Part shown: piece by piece, positions 26,566-34,993 of the stretch
Layout of the letters: every line of letters begins with the position of its first letter
Position numbering within the stretch: the stretch's first letter is position 1
Assembly (NCBI GenBank): GCA_002482845.1
Contig: DLGT01000096.1
Span: 62,001 to 126,000, forward strand
Direction of reading: 5' to 3'
Length of the DNA: 64,000 nucleotides
Origin: Saprospiraceae bacterium UBA7687
GTDB lineage: Bacteria > Bacteroidota > Bacteroidia > Chitinophagales > Saprospiraceae
Notes under the pieces: generated by a model
Told to the model about the DNA's origin: nothing
The model's input: the letters and a program-made list of their open reading frames with translations, nothing else
Databases searched by the model: none
Translations under genes and position numbers: made by a program

Positions 26566-27163
26566 AATATTAATCGTAGAAGATGAAGTTTCGATTGCGT
26601 GCGATATTGCATTCAATCTAGAAGCTCATGGCTATCACATTGTAGGTATTTGCCATACAGCAGAAGATGGTTTGGCACTGTTGAAGTCCAAAAACATAGA
26701 TTTGGTCATGCTAGACATCAACTTAAATGGAGAAATGTCAGGACTAGACCTAGCTGCTAAGATAGATAGAGAGTTTGGTATTCCTTTTATTTTTGTCACT
26801 TCCTACGCTGATGAAGATACGATAAATAGTGCTGCCCACACATTTCCTGCTAGCTACTTGGTAAAACCATTTAAGGAAGATGATTTGGCTCCTGCGGTAA
26901 AGATGGCATTGGTAAGAAAGGAAGGAAACCGGATGCAAAGATTACCTGCAATAGCATTGATCAATCAAAATTTACTATCCAAAATCACTCAATCAGAATA
27001 TGCTGTTCTTTCAGAATTGTGGCATGGTAAAAGCAATATGGAGATATCAAAAGATATTTTTATCTCTGTGAATACTGTCAAAACCCACATACAAAATATC
27101 TACAGCAAAGTAGCAGTTCACAGCAAGCCAGAATTGATAAGATTTTTAAGAGAACTTAAATAG
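26552..27163 (+). CDS. LuxR/NarL-type response regulator, partner of the upstream kinase
   Basis: 203 residues: receiver domain 1-125 with acid residues Glu10/Asp11, phosphoacceptor Asp55 (VMLDINLNGEMSG), Thr/Ser in FVTSY and Lys in LVKPFKEDD; then a LuxR HTH (NMEISKDIFISVNTVKTHIQ). It overlaps the kinase gene by 14 nt, so the two form a coupled two-component pair. NarL-type regulators bind inverted repeats with half-sites about one turn apart, as in the shared operator of this region, so this protein is one of three candidate binders. It ends before a bidirectional terminator. Confidence 0.9.
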   Translation: MSQAKILIVEDEVSIACDIAFNLEAHGYHIVGICHTAEDGLALLKSKNIDLVMLDINLNGEMSGLDLAAKIDREFGIPFIFVTSYADEDTINSAAHTFPASYLVKPFKEDDLAPAVKMALVRKEGNRMQRLPAIALINQNLLSKITQSEYAVLSELWHGKSNMEISKDIFISVNTVKTHIQNIYSKVAVHSKPELIRFLRELK

Positions 27164-27224
27164 GTATTGAAGACATTTCAACTGATATTTACTTAAAATT
27201 TTTTAAATTTATATGCTTAAAACC

Positions 27225-27255
27225 AAAAAACCATGAGTCAAACCCATGGTTTTTT
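27225..27255. terminator. Bidirectional terminator between convergent operons
   Basis: An 11-bp stem (AAAAAACCATG with CATGGTTTTTT) and a 9-nt loop give T-runs on both strands. It separates the response-regulator gene from the converging secreted-protein gene. Confidence 0.85.
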
Positions 27256-27290
27256 ATTTCACATTATGAATCAAGAATATTGATGAAATG

Positions 27291-27824
27291 CTACCTTTTT
27301 GTGAACGAACCAATAAGCGTAGCAGTGTGTTTTGAATGATCCTTAATTCTTATCCATTTACCATCTTTGTTCCTGAACCAAACTCCAGACATAGGTCTGT
27401 ATGTTTTGTAATATTCAGAAATGGCTTCCCTATTTTCAAGAGGCATATCGTTTGAGTTATAAGATTGGTTTTTAGGATTCTTTTTCTTTTTCTTCTTATC
27501 TTTTTTGCCGTCATCACCTGGATTATCATCTCCTGGTGTACCATCTCCTGGATTAGGTGTTGGCGAGCTTGGGTTTTCCTTTCTGTCTGCATCTTCTAAT
27601 AATTCCCTACAAATGTCTGGAAAATTAGCACAATCTACTTCTGTAGTAGTTTCCCCATTTGAATTTGTAGTACTCACTGTGCCATTACTTCCAAATGAAG
27701 GGTGATAAGTTGTTCCATCACCATAGTGTGTGCTGCCATCAGTAGGATTAAATACTTGGCCAGATAATTCCAAAATAGAGAAACTAATGGCAAGTGTTAC
27801 AAGTATGATTGATTTTATATTCAT
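27291..27824 (-). CDS. Small secreted protein with Pro/Gly/Lys linker, paralogue of the next gene
   Basis: 177 residues with signal peptide MNIKSIILVTLAISFSILEL. The middle is a proline, glycine and aspartate stretch with a lysine block (GKKDKKKKKKNPKNQS). The C-terminal 40 residues (VWFRNKDGKWIRIKDHSKH) match the end of the neighbour 27835-28299 (MANIKNGKWIDIADFNGH). No family is recognised. It is last in a minus-strand group of four small secreted proteins whose first gene carries the shared operator. Only 10 nt separate it from the upstream gene, so it is probably cotranscribed. Confidence 0.65.
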   Translation of the reverse strand: MNIKSIILVTLAISFSILELSGQVFNPTDGSTHYGDGTTYHPSFGSNGTVSTTNSNGETTTEVDCANFPDICRELLEDADRKENPSSPTPNPGDGTPGDDNPGDDGKKDKKKKKKNPKNQSYNSNDMPLENREAISEYYKTYRPMSGVWFRNKDGKWIRIKDHSKHTATLIGSFTKR

Positions 27825-27834
27825 GATTTAGTAT

Positions 27835-28299
27835 TTAATTGTTTTTATATAATAGTGATTCTAAATGACCATTAAAATCAGCAATATCAATCCACTTTCC
27901 ATTTTTTATGTTTGCCATTCCCGTTTTGCTCGATTTTTTAAATTCGGCAATTTTATCATTAATAACAGGAGGTGGATTACCATACATTAAAGATTGTTTT
28001 TTAGGCTTTTTCTTTTTATCTTTCTTTTTACCATCACCTGGTTTTTTTCCAGGTGCATCGGGGTTAGGGTGCTTTTCTCTTACATCGTCGCATAATTTCG
28101 GATGCCTCTCACAATCTATTACTGAAACATCATCTAAATCTTCGTCATCAGTCCAAATAATAATGATATCGCCACGATCACCTATGGTAGTATTTCCTGG
28201 TCCTGGATAGTTTGGGCTTTGCCCAAGTAAGCCATACTGAAAGCACATAAATAACACAAAGGTTTTAACAATTCCAGATTTAACAATTCGATTTTTCAT
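27835..28299 (-). CDS. Small secreted protein, hybrid of its two neighbours
   Basis: 154 residues with a signal peptide. The N-terminus (GIVKTFVLFMCFQYGLLGQS then PNYPGPGNTTIG) matches the 28373-28792 protein (GIVKAFFLFMFF, PNYLEPSNTTIG). Its linker and C-terminus (KPGDGKKKDKKKKPKKQS; NGKWIDIADFNGH) match the 27291-27824 protein. It therefore combines the head of one paralogue with the tail of the other. Function unknown. A minus-strand box TAATTTTG at 28334-28327 supplies a possible own promoter. Confidence 0.65.
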   Translation of the reverse strand: MKNRIVKSGIVKTFVLFMCFQYGLLGQSPNYPGPGNTTIGDRGDIIIIWTDDEDLDDVSVIDCERHPKLCDDVREKHPNPDAPGKKPGDGKKKDKKKKPKKQSLMYGNPPPVINDKIAEFKKSSKTGMANIKNGKWIDIADFNGHLESLLYKNN

Positions 28300-28326
28300 G
28301 ATTTTTTTTTAATTTAATATTTATAC

Positions 28327-28334
28327 CAAAATTA
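28327..28334 (-). promoter_or_regulatory. -7 promoter box upstream of the hybrid secreted gene
   Basis: TAATTTTG on the minus strand fits TAnnTTTG, 27 nt before the ATG at 28299. No operator half-sites are present at the expected distance. Confidence 0.45.
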
Positions 28335-28372
28335 TGTACTACTCGTATTTTTTGACTTCTTACACATCTTTG

Positions 28373-28792
28373 TTACTTTTTATCACTCGGTGATGAATTT
28401 ACTGAAACTTCTACGCTTTGATGGTTTTCTGTCTTATTTGTGACTACGATTTTGTAGTTACCTATTATGTTTTTAGTATTGAACGAAAATTCCTTCGAAC
28501 CACTTGCAACCTTATTCCCATTCGGGTCATAAACTTCTGCGACTATTCTTCCCGAACCAAGGTCTCCACCGGCAATTTGAACAGTTATCATCATTCTTTC
28601 CTCCAATTTACTTGAAAAGCTCTGCGAAGAGTTCGGTTTAAGATTTAGTTTTTTTGTGAATAAATCTTTTAAACCAATAGTTGTATTACTTGGCTCAAGA
28701 TAATTTGGGCTTTTTCCATGTAATACGTTCAGAAAGAACATGAATAAGAAAAAAGCCTTAACAATTCCAAATTTGATTTTTTGATTTTCCAT
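28373..28792 (-). CDS. Small secreted protein with pre-peptidase-like beta domain
   Basis: 139 residues with a signal peptide (FGIVKAFFLFMFFLNVLHGK). The mature part, ending with MITVQIAGGDLGSGRIVAEV, YDPNGNKVASGSKEFSFNT and GNYKIVVTNKTENHQSVEVS, resembles the PPC-like jelly-roll modules of secreted proteins, but the match is weak. Its signal region and SPNYLEPSNTTIG motif are shared with the downstream neighbour, showing common origin. No catalytic motif is seen. It probably acts at or outside the cell surface. Confidence 0.6.
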   Translation of the reverse strand: MENQKIKFGIVKAFFLFMFFLNVLHGKSPNYLEPSNTTIGLKDLFTKKLNLKPNSSQSFSSKLEERMMITVQIAGGDLGSGRIVAEVYDPNGNKVASGSKEFSFNTKNIIGNYKIVVTNKTENHQSVEVSVNSSPSDKK

Positions 28793-28979
28793 GATAATTT
28801 AAAATTAATTTATAAAATTGAGTTTTACATTTTGTTAAGAAATCAGATATTTGAATAAAATAGATTATGTTCTCTATTTACAAATAAAGGTATCTAAAAC
28901 TTATCCCAAGTCTGAGTTTGTAATTGTGAGCCCCCACCGACAATTTTTGCATTTTTATGACAAGCTGCATCTGCTTTCA

Positions 28980-29213
28980 TTATTTCATCACTCTGCTTCC
29001 AGTAGTATGTCCCGAACTCAAAAATCCATCTATCAGGTCTTCAAGCTGTTGTAAATGTATCGTCTGAATATCTCCGTATGCTATTGCTGCCTTATTGGCA
29101 GAACCAGGTTGACTGATATTTTCGGTAGCTGATGAAATTTTATTTTCAACCGCCAAATCAGCTGGCGAACAACATACATTATAACTAAAAAGGAATAGAA
29201 GAATTGTAAACAT
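28980..29213 (-). CDS. Small exported protein, first gene of the operator-controlled group
   Basis: 77 residues from the chosen ATG; an upstream in-frame ATG at 29246 precedes the predicted transcription start (about 29240) and is rejected. The signal peptide MFTILLFLFSYNVCC contains a cysteine pair that may act as a lipobox. The remaining 60 residues (QTIHLQQLEDLIDGFLSSGH) have no known family. Its promoter has the second perfect operator copy. A 187-bp gap separates it from the next gene. Confidence 0.5.
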   Translation of the reverse strand: MFTILLFLFSYNVCCSPADLAVENKISSATENISQPGSANKAAIAYGDIQTIHLQQLEDLIDGFLSSGHTTGSRVMK

Positions 29214-29243
29214 GATACTCTTATTTTTTGTGCTAATTTCATG

Positions 29244-29289
29244 CAAAATTAATGACTTCCCTAATCTTAATCATCACCTAAATAGGTGA
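29244..29289 (-). promoter_or_regulatory. Promoter with -7 box and shared operator (copy 2)
   Basis: TCACCTAAATAGGTGA (29274-29289) is a perfect inverted repeat; on the minus strand its centre is 30.5 bp before the T of TAATTTTG (29251 down to 29244). It drives the small exported protein group. Confidence 0.7.
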
Positions 29290-29317
29290 AATGTAGGTTT
29301 CTAAAATACAATTAATA

Positions 29318-29363
29318 TACGGCATTTGGGTGATGTTTCCTTACTCATCTACTCTGACCTTTG
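29318..29363 (+). promoter_or_regulatory. Promoter with shared operator (copy 6), S74 adhesin gene
   Basis: TACGGCATTTGGGTGA (29318-29333) is centred 30.5 bp before GACCTTTG (29356-29363), a -7 box with one mismatch. The proximal half GGGTGA fits the consensus; the distal half does not. Confidence 0.55.
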
Positions 29364-29388
29364 TGTCTCAACTCAAATGATAATTAAA

Positions 29389-32232
29389 ATGAAGAATTTA
29401 TTTATTTGTTTCCTTTTTTTATGCTGTCTATCAACTGCTTTTATGAATGCACAGTCTGTAGGTATCAATACCACGCCTGACAATAGTGCCGTACTTGATG
29501 TAGTCTCTACTTCGAAGGGTATGCTCATCCCAAGGATGAATTCTACACAAAGAACAAGTATAGCGTCACCTGCTACAGGCTTATTAGTATTTGATACACA
29601 GACACAGACGTTTTTTTATCGTCATTCGACAGGATGGCAAGAGCTAACGGGTGGAGCGTTTACCCTCTTTGGAAATACAGTGAGAAGTACAGGCAACTAT
29701 GAAACAGATGATTTAGTATTCGGATCAGCATTCTTACCACCAATTGAAATGAGCTCTTCTACATTAATGTTTTTTGACAAATCCAAAGGAGCCTTTAGGA
29801 CAGGTAGAACCAATTCTTCAGATAGTTGGTCGCCTGCGAATATTGGTTTATATTCATTTGGTGCTGGTCAAAATGCAAAAGCATCTGGTAATTACAGTAT
29901 TTCGATGGGCTTACAGAGTACTGCAAGTGGTAGTCAGTCAGTGGCTTTAGGATCGTCGAATACATCTAGTGGCGATTTTTCATTTACAGGTGGAAGTCTC
30001 AACCAAGCAATTGGTGTCAATTCCACGGCTTTTGGAAACAACGTCATATCAAGGTCTTTTTTAGGTTTTGCCTTAGGGAAAAATAATGTTGGCAACTTTA
30101 GTAGTAGTACAACATGGGTGAATTCAGATCCATTATTTGAAATTGGAAACGGAACACCAAGTAACCCTCAGAATGCCATGACAGTACTCAAAGATGGTAG
30201 TTTTTACCTTAAAAGAGCGGACTTAGTTCCCACGACAGCTATTACAGACACATTCTTAATGTATGATGCCAATACTTCGTCATTCAGAGGTGGACAGGTC
30301 AATAATAGCAATGCTTGGAGATCGATATTATTAGGTAGGTCTTCTTTTGCTTATGGTCGGAATGTATCAGCAAGACTTCCTTATTCTTTTGCTATAGGCG
30401 ATAGTTCTATTGCTTATGGTACAGGCGCAATTGCCATGGGATTCAAGACTTCTGCCATAGGTTCATATTCCCTAGCAGGCGGTACATTTTCAACGACTTA
30501 TGGAGATAATTGTATTGCCTATGGACACAATAACGTAGCTTTTGATATAGGCTCTTCTGCCATGGGAATAAATAATCTTGCTCGGGAAACTTCATCTGTT
30601 TTTGGTCAGGATTCAGAAGCATCTGGTATCAATTCCTTTGCCAGTGGTACAGGTCTCAAAGCACTTTCGCTGTCATCTACAGCTATAGGTAGATATAATG
30701 TAGGTTATGGTGACGCTTATTCTGTTGTCTTTAGTGATCCAATATTTGAAGTAGGTATAGGTAGTACCGTCATAGACAGAAGAAATGCTATGACTGTAAA
30801 TAAAGGGGGAGATGTTATCCTTGGACATCATCTTGCACCTGTCAATGGATCGACTAGCAACCACAAAATGTTGCTTTATATCAATGATAAATCAGCTCTT
30901 AGAGCAGGTCTATCGCAGACACAAAAATGGTCACCTGATTCTATAGGGTTTAATTCGATTGCTGTTGGTAATGGTCCACTAGCTTATGGTTATGCAAGTG
31001 CAGCATTTGGAAATTTTTCTAGAGCTGTAGGATCGTACAGTTTTGCCACGGGTTATAATACAAATGCTTTAGGCTCAACAAATGTTGCGATGGGTTACGG
31101 TGTCAATGCAAAAAGTAATAGGAGTATTGCAATAGGTAGTTATAACGAAGGATTGGGTTCTGTTTCTACCTGGAATTTGTCGGATCCCATCATGGAAGTT
31201 GGTATAGGCCAAACGGAAGATACTCGAAAAAATGCAATGACAATTCTGAAAAGCGGTTTTGTAGGAATAGGAAACACTGCCCCTGAAGCACTATTGCATG
31301 TAGAAAGAAATAGTTCCTTGACCAATCCACAGATCTTAATTAATGAATTGGGATATGACTATGCTAGGCTTACCATGAAAAATGATCAACACACGTCATT
31401 TTGGACCTTGGCTTCCAGACCTAATGATGTAGCCGCTGATTCGAGATTTAATATTTTTAATTCTGACGGTGGCGATGTACTTAGTTTACAAGGAGATGGT
31501 GATGTTATTATCTCCAAAAGGCTTGCAGTTGGCGCTCTTGCACCTTTAGCTGCACTGCATGCCAACGCTGAGACTGGTGTAGATGCAATGAGGATACAGG
31601 CCAATGGTTCCACAAAAATGCGTATATACGATAATGGTAGTATTTCTTTAGGTGGAAATTATGGAGACCCGGGACCGACTGGTTCAGCAGATGATGTTTT
31701 TGTTATGAATCAGATGGGTATGGGCGTTTCAAACCCTACTTATAGATTACAAATAGAAAATAATGCTACACTTGCCTTCGGACACGCTAGAGCAACATCT
31801 TGGTCGGATTATAGTGATGCTAGAGTCAAAAAAAATATTACAAACATAGATTATGGGCTTAAAGAAGTGATGGCATTAAGACCAGTTCAATACAATCATC
31901 ATAGTAGCACTTTTGACAAAGAAGGATTGAAAGTCAAAGAAGATTATACGCATGAAATAGGCTTCATCGCACAAGAAATGCACACCATAGTTTCAGAAAT
32001 TGTGGACAAACCAATCGACGAATCTATAGATCTTTGGAGCATGGATTATGGGAAACTTACCCCTGTGCTCGTCAAAGCTATTCAAGAGCAACAAAAAGTA
32101 ATTGAAAACCTTCAATCAAAATTGATTGAAGTTGAGACAAATAATAAAGAAATGTCTGCTAAACTTAATGACCAAAATGAATGGATCAAAAAGACATTGA
32201 CTGAAATTAAAACAAAAATAAACCTTAATTGA
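29389..32232 (+). CDS. YadA-head-like secreted protein with C-terminal peptidase S74 (intramolecular chaperone) domain
   Basis: 947 residues from the ATG at 29389 (signal peptide MKNLFICFLFLCCLSTAFMN); an upstream in-frame ATG precedes the promoter box. The N-terminal segment VGINTTPDNSAVLDVVSTSK is common in Bacteroidota fibre proteins. It is followed by several blocks of head repeats of the YadA type (YSISMGLQSTASGSQSVALG, NSIAVGNGPLAYGYASAAFG). The C-terminal S74 domain (YSDARVKKNITNIDYGLKEV, then EIGFIAQE and a coiled coil) is a self-cleaving trimerisation chaperone using a Ser-Lys pair; the Ser is in SDARVKK. It probably forms a trimeric surface fibre. The Asp-box protein follows in the same operon. 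Confidence 0.85.
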   Translation: MKNLFICFLFLCCLSTAFMNAQSVGINTTPDNSAVLDVVSTSKGMLIPRMNSTQRTSIASPATGLLVFDTQTQTFFYRHSTGWQELTGGAFTLFGNTVRSTGNYETDDLVFGSAFLPPIEMSSSTLMFFDKSKGAFRTGRTNSSDSWSPANIGLYSFGAGQNAKASGNYSISMGLQSTASGSQSVALGSSNTSSGDFSFTGGSLNQAIGVNSTAFGNNVISRSFLGFALGKNNVGNFSSSTTWVNSDPLFEIGNGTPSNPQNAMTVLKDGSFYLKRADLVPTTAITDTFLMYDANTSSFRGGQVNNSNAWRSILLGRSSFAYGRNVSARLPYSFAIGDSSIAYGTGAIAMGFKTSAIGSYSLAGGTFSTTYGDNCIAYGHNNVAFDIGSSAMGINNLARETSSVFGQDSEASGINSFASGTGLKALSLSSTAIGRYNVGYGDAYSVVFSDPIFEVGIGSTVIDRRNAMTVNKGGDVILGHHLAPVNGSTSNHKMLLYINDKSALRAGLSQTQKWSPDSIGFNSIAVGNGPLAYGYASAAFGNFSRAVGSYSFATGYNTNALGSTNVAMGYGVNAKSNRSIAIGSYNEGLGSVSTWNLSDPIMEVGIGQTEDTRKNAMTILKSGFVGIGNTAPEALLHVERNSSLTNPQILINELGYDYARLTMKNDQHTSFWTLASRPNDVAADSRFNIFNSDGGDVLSLQGDGDVIISKRLAVGALAPLAALHANAETGVDAMRIQANGSTKMRIYDNGSISLGGNYGDPGPTGSADDVFVMNQMGMGVSNPTYRLQIENNATLAFGHARATSWSDYSDARVKKNITNIDYGLKEVMALRPVQYNHHSSTFDKEGLKVKEDYTHEIGFIAQEMHTIVSEIVDKPIDESIDLWSMDYGKLTPVLVKAIQEQQKVIENLQSKLIEVETNNKEMSAKLNDQNEWIKKTLTEIKTKINLN

Positions 32233-32275
32233 CGACTCCTGAATTTAATATCTTAATCAAATAAAAAATAAACAG

Positions 32276-34285
32276 ATGAACCAATTTAAATCAATCATTC
32301 TCAAAATAGCTACTTTTTTTACATTCGTTTTGGGTATTCATACAAGTACTTACGGACAGTTTGAACAAGTATATCCAAGTGAGTTTGTGTCTTCTATTGA
32401 CCATATAGCATTTCATGATTCAGGTTTGGCAATTGCTTTACTTAGATGTGATGGCATCATGAGATCTACAGATCATGGCAATTCTTGGACGTATATAGAG
32501 ATAGCTGGAATGGCTTCTCAAAACAACATTATATTCATAGACAATGACCCAAAAAAAATACTGATCTCCGGATCTTATGCTGCTTTTACTTCTGATGATG
32601 GTGGACTTACTTTCCAACCTTTCAGTTATGTGGGCATTCCTACAGATGGTTTGAGAAAGTCTATTATTCAACTCGAAAATGGAGATTTTCTTTTGTTGAG
32701 TAGAGGTGCAAGTGCGATTAGTAATGATTTGATTTCATGGAATAAAGTGGCAGGTTTTCCAGCATCAAATTACGAACTCGATGGGAATACCTTGTTTTGT
32801 GCAGCTGGGAAAACATTGATAAGGTCATTGGATAATGTTGTTACTTTTGATACCATGGAGATATTTCAGAGCAATATCATCGGTATGGATTATAAAGATG
32901 GGTTATTGATCTTAAGTTTATTAGATAATACAGTTCTCCAATCATCAGATACAGGCATAACATTTAATGAAATAAATCATCCGAATACGTTTACTTATAT
33001 CCCGCTGATTATTAATGAAGATCATTTTGTATTTTTCAACGAAAGGAATGTTACGATAACAAAAGATGGAGGTACCACTTATAATATCGTCCCATTTACG
33101 GAAGAAATGATCAATGGAATCGAGGGATATAGTGTACGTGATGATGGAAAAATTTATGCTTTTGGTAATTCGTTAAAGATTTTACATTCTTCTGATCAAG
33201 GCGAAAACTGGGAATTGCAAAATGGAAGATTAGAAGATTTTGTGGCAATAGGATCATATGAAAATGCTGTTGCTGTGGGAGGGGATAATGGTGGTATTTC
33301 TTTTTCTAATGATGATGGTTTGACATGGACTGATGTGGCTGGCAACAGAGAAAGGATAGTAGATATTCAACCATTACCTAATGGCAATATTTATTACGTA
33401 GATGTCATTAGTAGAGGACATTATATTGATAAATCAGGAAATGAATTAAACACATTTCAGTTTAATCCTGGTTCATTTAATTTATATTGTAATGATGGTA
33501 AACTTTTCAATGTAATTAATGACACTAAAGGATTAATTTATGCATCTGAAGACAATGGAGCTACTTGGCAAATAGCCATAGAAAGTGATGAAAAAATTAT
33601 TTCTTTAGATTTTATTTCTGATCAAGAGTGGATCATGGCTACAGATAAAGGTATTGTTTTTGCATCAGAAAATGCTGGGTCAAGTTGGCAAGAACTTTAC
33701 AATATTAACGCAACTATAAATCAAGCATCATTCAAGTCAAAAACGGAAGGTATTTGGTTTTCTGGAACTAAAATGTTCGGCACGGATGATGGTTTTGTTA
33801 GCATACAAGAAGCAGCAAAACCTTACAATGGACTCAGTTTTATCCGAAGTGGAGATAAATCATACTGTCTTGGTGCCAACAGTTCCGCCACCTTCATGTA
33901 TGAATTTACAAGTTTGCTTGCAAACAAAGGAGTTAATAGTGGATGTGTGCCGCACAAAGTAGGTGTTGGGACATCTTCATCGATTATCATTGCAGGTACA
34001 GGTGGCGTCATAGAGAGGCTTAATACAAAAACATCTAGCAGCATTGATACTAAAAAGGATAACTACCGAAAGCTATCATCATTCCCTAATCCTACAGATG
34101 GACATTTATTTTTTGAAAATATTTCTGATGGCACACAAGTGAATATCACAAATACCATGGGAAATTCAGTCATCAAGACGGTATCTGGAGATCAAATAGA
34201 TGTATCTGAACTTCCTTCTGGTCTTTATATTGTCACCATGGTAAAAAATGGTTGGAAATACCAAAGTATATTTATAAGAATATAA
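32276..34285 (+). CDS. Asp-box (BNR/Ycf48-like) beta-propeller protein with T9SS type A sorting domain
   Basis: 669 residues with a signal peptide (ILKIATFFTFVLGIHTSTYG). Asp-box motifs recur through the body (STDHGNSW, TSDDGGLTF, SSDQGENW, SNDDGLTW, SEDNGATW, SENAGSSW), which is the signature of propellers like sialidases and photosystem assembly factor Ycf48. The C-terminus (SSFPNPTDGHLFFENI, VSELPSGLYIVTM) is a type A sorting domain. It lies 43 nt after the adhesin gene and is probably cotranscribed. No active site is known for this group; binding of glycans or proteins is likely. Confidence 0.8.
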   Translation: MNQFKSIILKIATFFTFVLGIHTSTYGQFEQVYPSEFVSSIDHIAFHDSGLAIALLRCDGIMRSTDHGNSWTYIEIAGMASQNNIIFIDNDPKKILISGSYAAFTSDDGGLTFQPFSYVGIPTDGLRKSIIQLENGDFLLLSRGASAISNDLISWNKVAGFPASNYELDGNTLFCAAGKTLIRSLDNVVTFDTMEIFQSNIIGMDYKDGLLILSLLDNTVLQSSDTGITFNEINHPNTFTYIPLIINEDHFVFFNERNVTITKDGGTTYNIVPFTEEMINGIEGYSVRDDGKIYAFGNSLKILHSSDQGENWELQNGRLEDFVAIGSYENAVAVGGDNGGISFSNDDGLTWTDVAGNRERIVDIQPLPNGNIYYVDVISRGHYIDKSGNELNTFQFNPGSFNLYCNDGKLFNVINDTKGLIYASEDNGATWQIAIESDEKIISLDFISDQEWIMATDKGIVFASENAGSSWQELYNINATINQASFKSKTEGIWFSGTKMFGTDDGFVSIQEAAKPYNGLSFIRSGDKSYCLGANSSATFMYEFTSLLANKGVNSGCVPHKVGVGTSSSIIIAGTGGVIERLNTKTSSSIDTKKDNYRKLSSFPNPTDGHLFFENISDGTQVNITNTMGNSVIKTVSGDQIDVSELPSGLYIVTMVKNGWKYQSIFIRI

Positions 34286-34322
34286 TTTCAAGCACTTATT
34301 TTTTGGTTTCATAAAATGCAGT

Positions 34323-34364
34323 AAACAGAGATTTAGGTACATAGACCTAAGTTTCTGTTTTTTT
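34323..34364 (+). terminator. Strong Rho-independent terminator
   Basis: A 16-bp stem (AAACAGAGATTTAGGT with ACCTAAGTTTCTGTTT, two G-U pairs) is followed by a T run. It closes the adhesin/propeller operon before the convergent regulator. Confidence 0.85.
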
Positions 34365-34391
34365 GTTGTAACTATTTTCCTGAGAAGTTCA

Positions 34392-34991
34392 TCATCTCAA
34401 CAACACCATCAATTCATTCCTACTACGAACACCAAACTTTTCAAAGGTATTTTTCACGTGAGTTTTTACGGTGTTTACGGATATAAAAAGGGCTTCGCTG
34501 ATGGCTTTATTGGACTTTCCTTCCCAGATCAATATCAAGATACTATACTCCATTTTAGTAAGTTGGACATTGTTTTTTTGTTCGATATTTTCTTTGATGA
34601 TGGGTACAGTGTTATTCTCTGATGAAAAACGGTACATTCCCATTTCGATGGCGGTGAGTAGATCTCGATCTTTGAATGGTTTTACAATATAACCATAAGG
34701 CATTGTAGGCTTGGCTCTATCAAGTGTGACTTTGTCGCTGTAAGATGTCAAGAAAATAAAAGGGATATGGTATTTTTCACGTATGATGGTGGCTATATCT
34801 ATGCCATCTTTATCTCCTTTGATCGCAATATCTAAGAGTACTAGATCGGGATATCTTGTGAGTAACATATCTAGAGCTTGCGTGCTGCTATATGCCTTTC
34901 CGGCAATGTCATAATGATTGGACAATAAGGTGGACTCGATGTCGTCAGATATGATGGGTTCGTCTTCTACGATGAGTATTCTCAATGACAT
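34392..34991 (-). CDS. LuxR/NarL-type response regulator, second pair
   Basis: 199 residues: receiver domain with acids Glu9/Asp10, phosphoacceptor Asp54 (LVLLDIAIKGDKDG), FLTSYSD and YIVKPFKDRD, then a LuxR HTH (NKAISEALFISVNTVKTHVK). It is paralogous to the 26552 regulator, with the same order of motifs and a very similar HTH. It lies 2 nt after its kinase. Operon order on the minus strand: small ORF 36838, kinase, regulator. The promoter of this operon carries the shared operator, so positive or negative feedback is possible if this protein binds it. Confidence 0.9.
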   Translation of the reverse strand: MSLRILIVEDEPIISDDIESTLLSNHYDIAGKAYSSTQALDMLLTRYPDLVLLDIAIKGDKDGIDIATIIREKYHIPFIFLTSYSDKVTLDRAKPTMPYGYIVKPFKDRDLLTAIEMGMYRFSSENNTVPIIKENIEQKNNVQLTKMEYSILILIWEGKSNKAISEALFISVNTVKTHVKNTFEKFGVRSRNELMVLLR

Positions 34992-34993
34992 AT

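Noticed and set aside
28851..29054. Plus-strand ORF opposite the small exported protein
   Set aside because: It overlaps that gene on the other strand and has no promoter or recognisable domain.
29326..29388. N-terminal extension of the S74 adhesin
   Set aside because: The codons overlap the operator and promoter; the signal peptide begins at 29389.
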